From Vibrio algivorus (GTDB lineage: Bacteria; Pseudomonadota; Gammaproteobacteria; Enterobacterales; Vibrionaceae): a stretch of DNA of 64,000 nucleotides. The translations under genes and the position numbers were made by a program. This document shows positions 6,742-16,276 of this stretch, piece after piece. Below the pieces are notes generated by a model. The model was not told where the DNA came from. It did not search any database and saw only the letters and a list, made by a program, of their open reading frames with translations. The first letter of the stretch is position 1, and the number at the start of each line of letters is the position of its first letter. The DNA is taken from assembly GCF_002218005.2 (NCBI RefSeq), contig NZ_AP018678.1, positions 1,612,001 through 1,676,000 of the forward strand, in the 5' to 3' direction.

Positions 6742-9651
6742 ATGAAAAGAATGTTGATCAACGCAACTCAAAAAGAAGAGTTGCGCGTCGCATTAGTTGA
6801 TGGTCAGAAACTATTTGATTTAGATATTGAAAGTCCTGGTCATGAATCTAAAAAAGCTAATATTTATAAAGGCCGTATTACTCGAGTAGAACCAAGTTTA
6901 GAAGCTGCATTTGTAGACTATGGTGCTGACCGACATGGCTTCCTCCCTCTTAAAGAAATTGCCCGCGATTACTTCCCTGCTGGTTACACCTACCAAGGTC
7001 GTCCGAACATTAAAGAAGTTCTCAAAGAAGGCCAAGAAGTTATTGTTCAAGTAGAAAAAGAAGAACGCGGTCAAAAGGGCGCAGCGTTAACAACTTTTAT
7101 TTCTCTTGCGGGTAGTTACTTAGTATTAATGCCAAATAACCCTCGTGCTGGCGGTATTTCTCGTCGCATTGAAGGTGATGAGCGTACTCAACTGAAAGCA
7201 GCATTAAGTACCCTTGAACTACCACAAGGTATGGGATTAATTGTTCGTACTGCAGGTGTAGGCAAAAGTGCAGAAGAGCTTGAGTGGGATTTAAATATTC
7301 TACTGAAACATTGGGCTGCTATTAAAGAAGCCTCTGACGGCGAAGCGGCACCTTTCTTAATTCACCAAGAAAGTAATGTTATCGTTCGTGCTATTCGTGA
7401 CTATTTACGCCGTGATATCGGTGAAATCCTCATTGATAGTAATACCATCTACGAGCGTGCTAAAGCCCATATCCAATTGGTGCGTCCTGATTTCGTTTCA
7501 CGCGTTAAAAAATACGATGGCGATGTTCCTCTATTTAGCCACTACCAAATTGAAAGCCAGATTGAATCAGCGTTTCAACGCGAAGTTCGTCTACCTTCTG
7601 GTGGTTCAATTGTTATCGATCCAACTGAAGCGTTAACGTCTATTGATATCAACTCTGCTCGTGCAACGAAAGGGGGGGATATTGAAGAAACCGCATTAAA
7701 TACTAACCTAGAAGCAGCAGATGAAATTGCACGTCAATTACGTTTACGTGACCTAGGTGGCTTAGTCGTTATCGACTTCATTGATATGACGCCAGTTCGT
7801 CACCAACGTGAAGTCGAAACTCGCATGCGCGAAGCGGTAAGAATGGATCGCGCTCGCGTACAAATTGGTCGTATTTCACGCTTTGGTCTATTAGAAATGT
7901 CACGCCAGCGTTTGAGCCCATCACTAGCGGAAGCAAGCCACCACATTTGTCCTCGTTGTACTGGTACTGGTGTAGTTCGTGACAATGAATCATTAGCACT
8001 ATCTGTACTTCGCTTGATTGAAGAAGAAGCCCTAAAAGACAATAGTTCACAAGTACTTGCAGTTGTGCCTGTGCCTATCGCTTCTTACTTACTTAATGAA
8101 AAACGTAAATCAATACAACACATCGAGAAGCATCAAGAAGTAAACATCATTGTTGTACCAAACGCTGACATGGAAACCCCTCACTTTGAAGTGGTTCGCC
8201 TACGCGATGGTGAAGAACATCAAATTTTATCGTACTTGATGCCTAAACGAATTGAAGCATTTAAAGAAGCAGAAGCAAAAGAACCTGCTTTAGCCGATAT
8301 GAAGCCTCGTCGTATTGAAGAGCCAGTATTGAAAGGTTTTGCACCATCAAGCGCTCCGGCACCGACTCCGACAGCTGCTCCAACGCCTGCGCTCAAAGCG
8401 AAACCTGAGACCCAAGCGAAAACCAAGTCTGGTGGTTTAGGTGGATTGTTTAAAGCTATTGGTAATTTCTTCTTTGGTGGCGAAGAGCCAAAAGAAGAGA
8501 AAGCGGCTGAAGAGGCAAAACCAACTCAGCAAAACCGTCAACGTAACGATCAACGTGATAATAACCGTCGTCGTAATAACCGAGATCGTAATGAACGTAA
8601 TAACGATCAACGTAACAAGCGCCGTAAACCACGTACTAACGATACTGCAGATAAAGTAGCAGAATCGGCAGCGCCTCAAAATGACGCTCGTAATGATAAA
8701 AAACGCAAGCCAAAGCAAGATAAAAAGCCAACTAAAAATGCAACCAAAGTTGTAGAACAAGGCCAACAAATTGCCGCTGAAGCTCAAGCAAAATCAACCT
8801 CAACTGAAGAGAAAACGACTCAAGTTAAACAACGTCGTCAACGTCGTCAGATGAAGAAGAAAGTACGTGTTAACGAGCAAGTTGCAGAAGAAGCGAACGT
8901 TCAAGATCTAGCAAAAGTAGAGCAAGCAGAAATTGCAACTAAGCCTGAGTCAACAGAAAAAGAAGAAGGACAACAACGTCGTAACCGTCGTTCACCACGC
9001 CATCTTCGTGCTAGTGGTCAACGTCGTCGTCGCACTCGTGACCGCCGTCCTAACCCATACCGCCTACGTGCAGGTGGTGTTGCATCTCCAGAGATGGCAA
9101 TGGGTAAAGTATGGCCACAATACGTAGCAGAAAAGCCGAAACAAAAAGAAAAGCAAGTACAACCTACAGTAGAAGCATCGATCCCGACTGGCGGTTACGC
9201 TTTTCCTGAAATGTCTATGGGTAAAATAGTTATCCTAAGCAAAGCGTTAACAGAAAACGTTGCGACAACTGAAGCACCGACCATGCAGCAACCTGTGAAA
9301 ACAGAAGCAGCACCAGTGGTAGAAGCAACCCCAGTAACGGAAACACCAAGTGAAGCACTTGCAGTTGAAACCGCTACTGAAGTTAAAACGGAGCAACAAG
9401 ATAACCTTGTTATTGAGAGCACGCCAAAAGCACAACAAGCTAAGACGCCAAAATCGGTCAAAGTAAAAGCTGCTAAAGCAAAATCTCATGTCAGCGCACC
9501 AATGGCAAAAGCTTCTGGTACTGGCGAGTTAAACGACATCACCATTGTTGCTGCATCTTTCCGTGAATCCACATTCACAGGTAAAGCGGCGGGCAGCCAA
9601 TCAGCAACTGGCCATGCGAGTTCTGGAATGTCAAAAACACTTAACGACTGA
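6742..9651 (+). CDS. rne: ribonuclease E
   Basis: RNase E is the endonuclease and scaffold of the membrane-bound RNA degradosome. The 969-residue product has an S1 domain (about residues 35-120), catalytic aspartates in SIDINSAR and VIDFIDM, and the zinc-link motif CPRCTGTG near residue 405. After about residue 520 it becomes disordered: an amphipathic stretch GGLFKAIGNFFFGG (about 565-580) should be the membrane anchor, followed by Arg-rich RNA-binding segments including SPRHLRASGQRRRR. Two related motifs, ASPEMAMGKVW (about 783) and AFPEMSMGKIV (about 822), resemble the ASPELASGKVW segment of the E. coli protein. The extreme C-terminus (GHASSGMSKTL) is the likely PNPase-binding region. It is about 90 residues shorter than the E. 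coli protein. Confidence 0.98.
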   Translation: MKRMLINATQKEELRVALVDGQKLFDLDIESPGHESKKANIYKGRITRVEPSLEAAFVDYGADRHGFLPLKEIARDYFPAGYTYQGRPNIKEVLKEGQEVIVQVEKEERGQKGAALTTFISLAGSYLVLMPNNPRAGGISRRIEGDERTQLKAALSTLELPQGMGLIVRTAGVGKSAEELEWDLNILLKHWAAIKEASDGEAAPFLIHQESNVIVRAIRDYLRRDIGEILIDSNTIYERAKAHIQLVRPDFVSRVKKYDGDVPLFSHYQIESQIESAFQREVRLPSGGSIVIDPTEALTSIDINSARATKGGDIEETALNTNLEAADEIARQLRLRDLGGLVVIDFIDMTPVRHQREVETRMREAVRMDRARVQIGRISRFGLLEMSRQRLSPSLAEASHHICPRCTGTGVVRDNESLALSVLRLIEEEALKDNSSQVLAVVPVPIASYLLNEKRKSIQHIEKHQEVNIIVVPNADMETPHFEVVRLRDGEEHQILSYLMPKRIEAFKEAEAKEPALADMKPRRIEEPVLKGFAPSSAPAPTPTAAPTPALKAKPETQAKTKSGGLGGLFKAIGNFFFGGEEPKEEKAAEEAKPTQQNRQRNDQRDNNRRRNNRDRNERNNDQRNKRRKPRTNDTADKVAESAAPQNDARNDKKRKPKQDKKPTKNATKVVEQGQQIAAEAQAKSTSTEEKTTQVKQRRQRRQMKKKVRVNEQVAEEANVQDLAKVEQAEIATKPESTEKEEGQQRRNRRSPRHLRASGQRRRRTRDRRPNPYRLRAGGVASPEMAMGKVWPQYVAEKPKQKEKQVQPTVEASIPTGGYAFPEMSMGKIVILSKALTENVATTEAPTMQQPVKTEAAPVVEATPVTETPSEALAVETATEVKTEQQDNLVIESTPKAQQAKTPKSVKVKAAKAKSHVSAPMAKASGTGELNDITIVAASFRESTFTGKAAGSQSATGHASSGMSKTLND

Positions 9652-9680
9652 GCTAAATAGTCTTAATCGTTAAATTATTA

Positions 9681-9716
9681 AGCAAGATCACTAGAGGTAG
9701 TGGTCTTGCTTTTTTT
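9681..9716 (+). terminator. rho-independent terminator of rne
   Basis: A 12-bp stem, AGCAAGATCACT with AGTGGTCTTGCT, encloses a 6-base loop and is followed by a run of T. It lies 29 bases after the rne stop codon. Confidence 0.93.
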
Positions 9717-9917
9717 ATCTCAACGATTGATACCTTTCGGTCTCGATAACATGTTGCAGAAAATTCCACCATTCTGTAACATTCGCCAACAAATTATTTT
9801 CACTCTCAATCATGAATACCTTTCACTTGTACCTTTTGTTTCCCCTTAGTGCGACATTGGTATCATTTTCCATTCATGGCTAGAGTCCTTTATTTTATAA
9901 CTTTTAACTGAGTAAAT

Positions 9918-11471
9918 ATGTTTCCCCAAATATCTAGTCAATCTCTAAAAAATGATGTGTTATCAGGCTTAACTGTAGCACTAGCATTAGTACCCGAGGC
10001 TGTTGCCTTTGCCTTTGTCGCAGGTGTCGATCCCATGGTTGGTTTATATGCCGCCTTTATTATGGGTCTAATGACTTCTATCTTCGGAGGGCGCCCTGGA
10101 ATGATTTCTGGTGCTACTGGCGCTACCGCTGTTGTGATGGTGAGCTTAGTTGCCGTTCATGGTGTTCAATACTTATTTGCAGCCGTTTTATTAGTCGGTC
10201 TATTACAAATTACTGCAGGTTTATTAAAATTAGGTAAATTTATTCGCATCGTCCCACATCCTGTAATGATTGGTTTTGTGAATGGCTTGGCGATCGTTAT
10301 CTTCATGGCCCAGCTTGGTCAATTTAAAGCGCCAGATATCAACGGTATAATGACTTGGTTACCGCAAGGGCAGATGATGATCATGTTAGGCTTAGTCGCT
10401 TTAACCATGGCTATTATTTATTTCTTACCTAAGTTAACTAAAGCTGTCCCTTCTTCACTTGTCGCTATTGTAGTCGTCACAGCATTAACTCAAGTGTTAA
10501 ACTTAGATACCCGTACTGTGGTTGATTTCTTGCGCACCATGTCTGGTGATATGAATGCAACACTCGCTGGTGAACTACCAACATTTGCACTACCAGCAGT
10601 ACCGTTTAACTTCGAAACACTACAAATTGTTTTCCCATATGCCTTGATCATCGCGGCCATTGGCTTAATTGAATCGCTACTCACTTTAACGGTAGTCGAT
10701 GAAATGACTAACACTCGCGGTAAAGGTAACCGTGAATGTATTGGCCAAGGTCTTGGTAACTTAACTTGTTCAGTATTTGGTGCGATGGGTGGTTGTGCCA
10801 TGATTGGTCAATCGATGATTAACATTAATTCAGGTGGCCGTAGCCGTTTATCAGGTATTACTGCCGCGATTGCCCTACTCTGCTTCATCTTATTCACTGC
10901 AACGTGGATTGAAATGATCCCACTAGCAGCACTAGTTGGTGTGATGTTTATGGTCGTAATCGGAACATTTGAATGGGCTACTTTCAAACTGGCTCGCCGA
11001 GTGCCAAAACAAGATTTCTTTGTGATTATTCTTGTGACTATCGTAACTGTCCTGACAGACTTAGCGGTTGCGGTTGGCGTTGGTGTTGTGGTTTCTGCAT
11101 TAATGTTTGCTTGGCAACATGCAAAGCATATCAATGCAGTTACAAGCATCAATGAAGAAGGCTCTAAAGTTTACCAAATTAACGGCCCTATCTTCTTTGG
11201 TTCTGCAGCTAACTTTACTGAGCTTTTCAATGCTTATGATGATCCTCAAGATGTAATCATCGATTTTGGCCAATCTCGCGTCGTTGACCACTCAGCTATT
11301 GAAGCTATTGAAACTGTGGCAGAACGTTACACTCGTTTAGGTAAAACACTTCATCTACGCCACTTAAGCCAAGACTGTAAAACTCTACTGGATAAAGCTG
11401 GCAGCCTAATTGAAATCAATGTCAAAGAAGATCCAACCTATAAAGTTATTGATGACCTACTCGCAGACTAA
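9918..11471 (+). CDS. SulP family anion transporter with STAS domain
   Basis: SulP (SLC26) proteins carry sulfate, bicarbonate or other anions across the inner membrane. The 517-residue product has the N-terminal SulP signature region (VALALVPEAVAFAFVAGVDP), many hydrophobic segments through about residue 400, and a C-terminal STAS domain (about 410-510, containing VIIDFGQSRVVDHSAIEAI). The substrate cannot be read from sequence; members close to bacterial bicarbonate or sulfate carriers have this layout. It stands alone between two terminators, with no sulfate or carbonic anhydrase gene beside it. The 266-base gap upstream shows no other gene. Confidence 0.88.
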   Translation: MFPQISSQSLKNDVLSGLTVALALVPEAVAFAFVAGVDPMVGLYAAFIMGLMTSIFGGRPGMISGATGATAVVMVSLVAVHGVQYLFAAVLLVGLLQITAGLLKLGKFIRIVPHPVMIGFVNGLAIVIFMAQLGQFKAPDINGIMTWLPQGQMMIMLGLVALTMAIIYFLPKLTKAVPSSLVAIVVVTALTQVLNLDTRTVVDFLRTMSGDMNATLAGELPTFALPAVPFNFETLQIVFPYALIIAAIGLIESLLTLTVVDEMTNTRGKGNRECIGQGLGNLTCSVFGAMGGCAMIGQSMININSGGRSRLSGITAAIALLCFILFTATWIEMIPLAALVGVMFMVVIGTFEWATFKLARRVPKQDFFVIILVTIVTVLTDLAVAVGVGVVVSALMFAWQHAKHINAVTSINEEGSKVYQINGPIFFGSAANFTELFNAYDDPQDVIIDFGQSRVVDHSAIEAIETVAERYTRLGKTLHLRHLSQDCKTLLDKAGSLIEINVKEDPTYKVIDDLLAD

Positions 11472-11499
11472 TCCGCAGTATAATCTTCAATAAACCATT

Positions 11500-11526
11500 A
11501 GCCCAATCATCGTGTTGGGCTTTTTT
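11500..11526 (+). terminator. terminator of the SulP gene
   Basis: AGCCCAA and TTGGGCT form a 7-bp stem with an 8-base loop, followed by six T. It lies 28 bases past the stop codon. Confidence 0.9.
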
Positions 11527-11617
11527 AATTCTAATATAGCCTTCTAAAACTTTGGTTTTTTCTACCTGATAAATTCGTTACTATCCACTCATCCCTACCT
11601 TCATGGAACGATATAAA

Positions 11618-12217
11618 ATGTCTGAGCATAAACAAGATAAGCACCAGCAACGCCAGCAAAAAATCAAACAACAAGTAGACCAACGTATTGAAGCCGCTCA
11701 ACAAGAGAAAGGCTTAGTCGTTGTTATCACTGGCAATGGTAAAGGTAAAACCACATCGGGTTTTGGTACTGTAGCGAGGGCCGTCGGACATGGTCAAAAA
11801 TGCGCTGTCGCTCAGTTTATTAAAGGCACATGGGATAATGGTGAAAAGAATCTATTAGAAAAACTAGGCGTCTCTTTTCATGTGATGGCAACTGGATTTA
11901 CTTGGGAAACTCAAGATAAAAAGAAAGATACTCAAGCAGCTCAACAAGTATGGCAAGAATGCAAAAAAATACTGCAAGATGAGAGCATGGATGTCGTATT
12001 GCTAGATGAGGTCACCTATATGGTCACCTATGGTTATATCGATTTAGATGAGCTTATTCAAGCCATCGAAAATAGACCTAAAGAGCAATCGGTTATTCTC
12101 ACTGGCCGTGCTGCTCACCGTAGCTTAATAGAGCTCGCTGACACAGTATCGGAAGTACGAAATGTTAAGCATGCTTTTGAAGCAGGTGTTAAAGCACGTA
12201 AAGGTATTGATTGGTAA
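11618..12217 (+). CDS. btuR: cob(I)alamin adenosyltransferase (BtuR/CobO type)
   Basis: This cytoplasmic enzyme transfers adenosyl from ATP to cob(I)alamin, giving coenzyme B12. The product has the P-loop GNGKGKTTSG (about residues 37-46), then QFIKGTWDNGEKN and VLLDEVTYM, all matching E. coli BtuR along its length. I chose the second ATG at 11618 (MSEHKQDKH) because it fits the family N-terminus and has GGAA nine bases upstream; an in-frame ATG at 11603 would add five residues. No B12 riboswitch or cobalamin synthesis gene is seen nearby, so it probably serves salvage. Confidence 0.94.
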   Translation: MSEHKQDKHQQRQQKIKQQVDQRIEAAQQEKGLVVVITGNGKGKTTSGFGTVARAVGHGQKCAVAQFIKGTWDNGEKNLLEKLGVSFHVMATGFTWETQDKKKDTQAAQQVWQECKKILQDESMDVVLLDEVTYMVTYGYIDLDELIQAIENRPKEQSVILTGRAAHRSLIELADTVSEVRNVKHAFEAGVKARKGIDW

Positions 12218-12262
12218 CTTTTATCTATCAATTTTCAAAATGACGCCTAAAATTAGATACAT

Positions 12263-12293
12263 AAAAAATGCCACTTCAATTGAAATGGCATTT
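12263..12293. terminator. bidirectional terminator between btuR and the AsmA gene
   Basis: AAATGCCA pairs with TGGCATTT, extended by TCAA/TTGA around the centre with one mismatch. Six A precede it on the plus strand, giving a T-run for the minus-strand AsmA transcript; the plus-strand side has a weaker TTTAAATTT. Confidence 0.8.
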
Positions 12294-12316
12294 AAATTTA
12301 TAGAGAAAAGTAAACT

Positions 12317-14497
12317 CTACTTAAATAAGCCATTTAATAAATCACCAGCGGCCTTTTTAACATCATCTTTTTGTTTAGAATCGTCATCACCCAGTAATTT
12401 ATTTAGACCTCGATCAACTTCTTTTTGAGCCTTCTCTTTTGCTCGGTCAATCTCAGCTTGAGCTTTCTGCTTGGTTTGTTCATCTAATGCAGCATTTAAA
12501 TCTGGACGAATTTTAGGTTCCGCCCACGTGCCTTTAATTGTGATAGGAAGAGTAATATCTTTTAACTCGTCAGTATCTTTACCACCTTGGCCTTTCAAAG
12601 TGCCTACCACCGATGTACTAACCAGAAAATCAACCGTCTCATTAACGTAGTTCGCCTGACCACTACCTAAGATCCTTAATAGTGGCGATTGGGCAGTTAA
12701 ATTATTGGTTTTCATAACACCTTTTGACAGGTTCATCGTTGCCGTTACAGCACTAAAGTCAGTTTTCTTAACCTGAACTTCTTCTGCTTTCTTGCCTTTG
12801 AATAAAGCTTGAACAGAACGAATTTCATGAGCAACATTGACGCCATAAAAGGAACCATCTGCAAAATTAATCTTCACTACACCGGCTAAGTTTTGTTTCA
12901 TTTTATCAACAACTAAACTTTTACCCTTTATATCTGCAGTGATATTGCCAGTACCAGAAACAAAATCCATCTGTGCAATATCTTTCAACAACGGCTGAAC
13001 CTGAACACCTTTAATTTCTTTATGCACAGTATAAGTAGCAACATCTTTACGAGCATCAATTTTAGCATTAGCACTTACCGAACCTTGGTACAGGTTAGCG
13101 GCAAACTTCTGCAAATCAATCTCGCCACGATTCACTTTAAACTGCGTTTGTACATTCTGCATTTTGGCATTACTTGCCGTAAGTTTATCAATGCTCACTT
13201 TACCCGTGACATCTAATGTACGTGTTGCACTAAGATCCGGTTCCGCTTGAGATGCAGTAGTATTAGTACCGTTTGACTGTTTAGGTGTGGCGGCTTTTGC
13301 TGTTGTCTCTGATTTTTCAGGTGCAGCTTGCTCCATTTGCTTGAGCAATGCATCAACATTAATTTCAGGACTATGAATATCGAACACTATTTTAGGAATA
13401 CTTGGTGCTAAACTCACCTGTGTAGAGCCATCAAAGTTAAGCTCATTCACTGATAACTTTTTCAATGTAACGTCTAAATATTGCTTCGCTAAGTCAAAGC
13501 GAATATCAGAATTCATATCCATCGAAATCGGGCTAAGTGGCAACGATTTACCATCAACTTTCCCTATAACATTCATATTCTGAATTTTAAGCTCTGTCAT
13601 CGCCTGATCGAGCATAATGGATGCAGACTGATTAATATCGATATTCATACCAGATGCCGTTCCATTAACACTCAGTGCCATTTTACTGACAGAGTTAAAT
13701 TGAAACGAATCAAGCGTGAAACGAGCTTGCTTAATATCGGTAGAAGGATCTTTAAATTGTGCTTCTATATCTGTGCCACGTAATTGGTAATCCGATAAGT
13801 CCTGCGAAACTTTAAACTCTGTCTTTCCTTTTACAGCAAAAGTTTGTTGGTTTTGTTTACCCGTAATATCAAACTCAGCATTACTCCACTCACCGAAACT
13901 AAACTGTGATAATGCAAAATTCACATCAGACAGTGTCAGGTCTGAACTATTCATTGCATCTAGCATCACTAGTTTTGCATTATTAACCGTAATACCTTCT
14001 AAACTAATTTCCCATGGACTTTCACTGGCAGGATTTACACTTTCAGCGGGTTCATTAGTAGCATCACTACTTGAGGCTGTTTGATTGACTTTGTCTTCAG
14101 CGGATTGTTTAACAACATCAAGATTTGAACGACCATCTTTCAACTTCTGAATAAAGATATCAGCACCGTTTAGTGTGACGTTGCCAATATTAAGTCGCTT
14201 TTCAAGCAATGGGAGTACTGATACATCCAAAGCGGCCTCATCAAATTTAACCACTTGCGCCTGCTTAAAGCCTTCTGCTGGATTTAATACTTGGGTCTTA
14301 CCTATTGAGAAACCTAGGGATGGAAAGAAATTCCAAGAAATATCACCGTCGATCACTAAGTCAAAGCCCGTTTGAGCCTTAGCTTGTTCAATAATAAGCG
14401 GCTTAAATTGATTAGGATTAACAAAAATGACCAGTGCCAAAATGGCAATTAAAACCGCGGCAATTGGTATAGAAAGGAATAGAAGTATTTTTTTCAT
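12317..14497 (-). CDS. AsmA family protein
   Basis: AsmA-family proteins are large inner-membrane-anchored periplasmic proteins; some members bridge the envelope and move phospholipids to the outer membrane. The product has one N-terminal membrane segment (MKKILLFLSIPIAAVLIAIL), an AsmA N-terminal domain (NPNQFKPLIIEQAKAQTGFD), a low-complexity Thr/Ala/Ser linker near residues 390-425, and the C-terminal AsmA domain (about 520-670). The tail from about 675 is charged and rich in Lys, Gln and Asp and may be helical. I use the ATG at 14497, which follows AAGGATCTCC; an upstream ATG at 14521 would add eight residues before the membrane segment. The exact member (asmA itself or a paralogue) is uncertain. 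Confidence 0.88.
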   Translation of the reverse strand: MKKILLFLSIPIAAVLIAILALVIFVNPNQFKPLIIEQAKAQTGFDLVIDGDISWNFFPSLGFSIGKTQVLNPAEGFKQAQVVKFDEAALDVSVLPLLEKRLNIGNVTLNGADIFIQKLKDGRSNLDVVKQSAEDKVNQTASSSDATNEPAESVNPASESPWEISLEGITVNNAKLVMLDAMNSSDLTLSDVNFALSQFSFGEWSNAEFDITGKQNQQTFAVKGKTEFKVSQDLSDYQLRGTDIEAQFKDPSTDIKQARFTLDSFQFNSVSKMALSVNGTASGMNIDINQSASIMLDQAMTELKIQNMNVIGKVDGKSLPLSPISMDMNSDIRFDLAKQYLDVTLKKLSVNELNFDGSTQVSLAPSIPKIVFDIHSPEINVDALLKQMEQAAPEKSETTAKAATPKQSNGTNTTASQAEPDLSATRTLDVTGKVSIDKLTASNAKMQNVQTQFKVNRGEIDLQKFAANLYQGSVSANAKIDARKDVATYTVHKEIKGVQVQPLLKDIAQMDFVSGTGNITADIKGKSLVVDKMKQNLAGVVKINFADGSFYGVNVAHEIRSVQALFKGKKAEEVQVKKTDFSAVTATMNLSKGVMKTNNLTAQSPLLRILGSGQANYVNETVDFLVSTSVVGTLKGQGGKDTDELKDITLPITIKGTWAEPKIRPDLNAALDEQTKQKAQAEIDRAKEKAQKEVDRGLNKLLGDDDSKQKDDVKKAAGDLLNGLFK

Positions 14498-14601
14498 GGA
14501 GATCCTTTTCAAAACAAACATACATATTTTTAATAGCTAGTATAACAAACTATCATTCGTTTAGATAAAGTAAAATCAGTAAGAAGATACTGACAATCCA
14601 T

Positions 14602-14629
14602 AAAAAAAGGGCTTTCTATTAGCCCTTTT
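14602..14629 (-). terminator. terminator downstream of dcd
   Basis: Read on the minus strand, AAAGGGCT and AGCCCTTT form an 8-bp stem with a 7-base loop, followed by a long T-run (seven A on the plus strand at 14602-14608). It lies about 110 bases past the dcd stop, with a dispersed repeat copy between them. Confidence 0.85.
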
Positions 14630-14660
14630 ATATCTATAGATTTACTTGAAAGGTATTTAT

Positions 14661-14730
14661 ATTCCTCATAAATCTTCCTTGTCTAAAGACTTGGATTATA
14701 GCTCTGAATTCAGCATCTTAAAGTCACTGA
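14661..14730 (-). repeat. dispersed intergenic repeat, long copy 1
   Basis: Read on the minus strand this stretch contains agtgactt, then tgctgaattcagagctat, atccaagtcttta and acaaggaagatt, and finally gaggaat. The same order of blocks occurs on the plus strand at 46061-46136 with few changes. It sits between dcd and its terminator, so it is probably transcribed as part of the dcd 3' end. It has no coding potential. Confidence 0.8.
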
Positions 14731-14736
14731 GTCTAT

Positions 14737-15318
14737 TTAATCTTCATTGATACGACTCGCGACCGCACCTTGTTGATTTTTATATTTGGCATTATCACGT
14801 TTGTTATAAGGCTTTTCTGCATCACCAGATAATACTTCAAAGCTCAATGCACCAATTGGCATCATTGGCTTTAGAGCAAGTGGTAAACGCCCTGAGTTAT
14901 AGAACTCCAGAACAATTCGACCAGACCAACCAGGATCGATACGATGTGCGGTAACATGTACCATTAAACCTAAACGCGCTAATGAAGAACGCCCATCTAG
15001 CCAGCCAACGATATTGGCCGGTAAATCAACCGACTCATAGGTTACCGCTAAAGCAAGTTGTCCAGGATGTAAGTAAAACTCTTCATCATCAGAAATTTCA
15101 ATTTCATCACTCATTACTTTTTCAAGTTGAGCTGTAACTTCAGATTTTTTACCAGACAAATCGATATATGGTGCGCTGTGATCATTAAATACACGAAACT
15201 GATGTCCCAAGCGGACATCAACCGTCAAACCACTAATACTTTCTTCTGATGGTGCTGGAGACATGGCTATCTTGCCTTCAGCTAAATACTTCTTTATATC
15301 CCTATCACACAATCTCAC
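14737..15318 (-). CDS. dcd: dCTP deaminase
   Basis: Dcd converts dCTP to dUTP, the main route to dTMP precursors in enteric bacteria and relatives. The 193-residue product begins MRLCDRDIKKYLAEGKIAM and contains the conserved GWLDGRSSLARLGL and HRIDPGWSGRIVLEFYN segments, which carry the catalytic Glu and the nucleotide-binding Arg and Ser residues. Length equals the E. coli enzyme. It lies 79 bases after udk on the same strand, the usual neighbour of dcd in gamma-proteobacteria. Confidence 0.97.
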   Translation of the reverse strand: MRLCDRDIKKYLAEGKIAMSPAPSEESISGLTVDVRLGHQFRVFNDHSAPYIDLSGKKSEVTAQLEKVMSDEIEISDDEEFYLHPGQLALAVTYESVDLPANIVGWLDGRSSLARLGLMVHVTAHRIDPGWSGRIVLEFYNSGRLPLALKPMMPIGALSFEVLSGDAEKPYNKRDNAKYKNQQGAVASRINED

Positions 15319-15397
15319 CGGCGTTTCTCCTCAGACCACCTTAGTCATTCCAAAGTGGTGATTTCATATCAATACTTAAATTGTCTATTCTTGTGTC

Positions 15398-16057
15398 TTA
15401 CGATTTCAACAGTTTAGCAATGTGTGCTTTTAGAACATCAATCGCGATACGGTTTTTACCACCACGAGGTACGATAATATCAGCATGTTGCTTTGATGGT
15501 TCAATAAACTGCATAAACATAGGGCGAACGGTTTTTTGATATTGCTTTAATACCGACTCCATTGTACGACCACGCTCTTCAACATCACGTTTAACTCGAC
15601 GTAATAAGCAGATATCTAATGGTGTATCCATGAAGACGGATGCATGCATTAAATTACGTAAACGGGGCTCTGTTAATAACAAGATGCCTTCTAAAATGAT
15701 CACCTTTTTCGGTGTCATCAAGGTAGTTTCCTTAGTACGAGTATGCTCTGAGTAACTATATTCAGGGATCTCAACCGATTCACCTTGAACCAGTTTCTCT
15801 AGTTGTTCGCATAATAAATCATGATCTAAAGCGTTTGGATGGTCATAGTTGGTTTTAACTCGATCTTCCATGCTCAAATGACTCTGGTCACGGTAGTAAC
15901 AATCTTCTGTAATAACGCCAATTTGGTGATCACCAACTTTTGCACGTAATTCTTTATAAATGGTGCTTGCAATTAAGCTCTTCCCTGAAGCCGATGCGCC
16001 GGCGATTCCTACAATGACGCATTTGTTTTTTTCAGGCATGTTTTGTTGTTCTGACAT
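15398..16057 (-). CDS. udk: uridine kinase
   Basis: Udk phosphorylates uridine and cytidine with GTP or ATP in pyrimidine salvage. It has the Walker A motif GASASGKS (about residues 19-26), the YYRDQSHL and NYDHPNALDHDLL segments and the acidic ILEGILLL strand typical of the family. I start at the ATG at 16057 (MSEQQNMPEKN); an ATG at 16111 would add 18 residues that family members lack, and one at 16039 would shorten it by six. Together with dcd it forms a small pyrimidine nucleotide operon. Confidence 0.96.
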   Translation of the reverse strand: MSEQQNMPEKNKCVIVGIAGASASGKSLIASTIYKELRAKVGDHQIGVITEDCYYRDQSHLSMEDRVKTNYDHPNALDHDLLCEQLEKLVQGESVEIPEYSYSEHTRTKETTLMTPKKVIILEGILLLTEPRLRNLMHASVFMDTPLDICLLRRVKRDVEERGRTMESVLKQYQKTVRPMFMQFIEPSKQHADIIVPRGGKNRIAIDVLKAHIAKLLKS

Positions 16058-16227
16058 GTAAAGCACCCAGCTTAATAGTGACAAGGAATTCCAAATATAA
16101 CCAAGCTTCATGAAAGCATGATGACTTGGGGAAATTGAATATTTAAACCGCTAGATTATATACCCAAACGCTTGCAAGGTGCGAGTTTCAAGATGAAATT
16201 ATTAACCAATAATATGGATGAAGATTG

Positions 16228-16260
16228 AAAAATAAGCAGGTTGAGATCAAGTGCTTATTT
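16228..16260 (-). terminator. terminator downstream of mrp
   Basis: On the minus strand AAATAAGCA and TGCTTATTT form a 9-bp stem with a 13-base loop, followed by TTTC. It lies 16 bases past the mrp stop codon. Confidence 0.8.
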
Positions 16261-16276
16261 CTCAACCAGTTCTTCA

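Noticed and set aside
8220..8787. Long antisense open frames within rne
   Set aside because: They mirror the repetitive Lys/Glu/Arg codons of the disordered RNase E tail and give low-complexity hydrophobic translations without ribosome sites.
16160..16200. Further copy of the dispersed repeat between udk and mrp
   Set aside because: Only tatacccaaacgcttg and a short tttcaagatga resemble it; the middle blocks are missing, so it cannot be told from chance or from another family.
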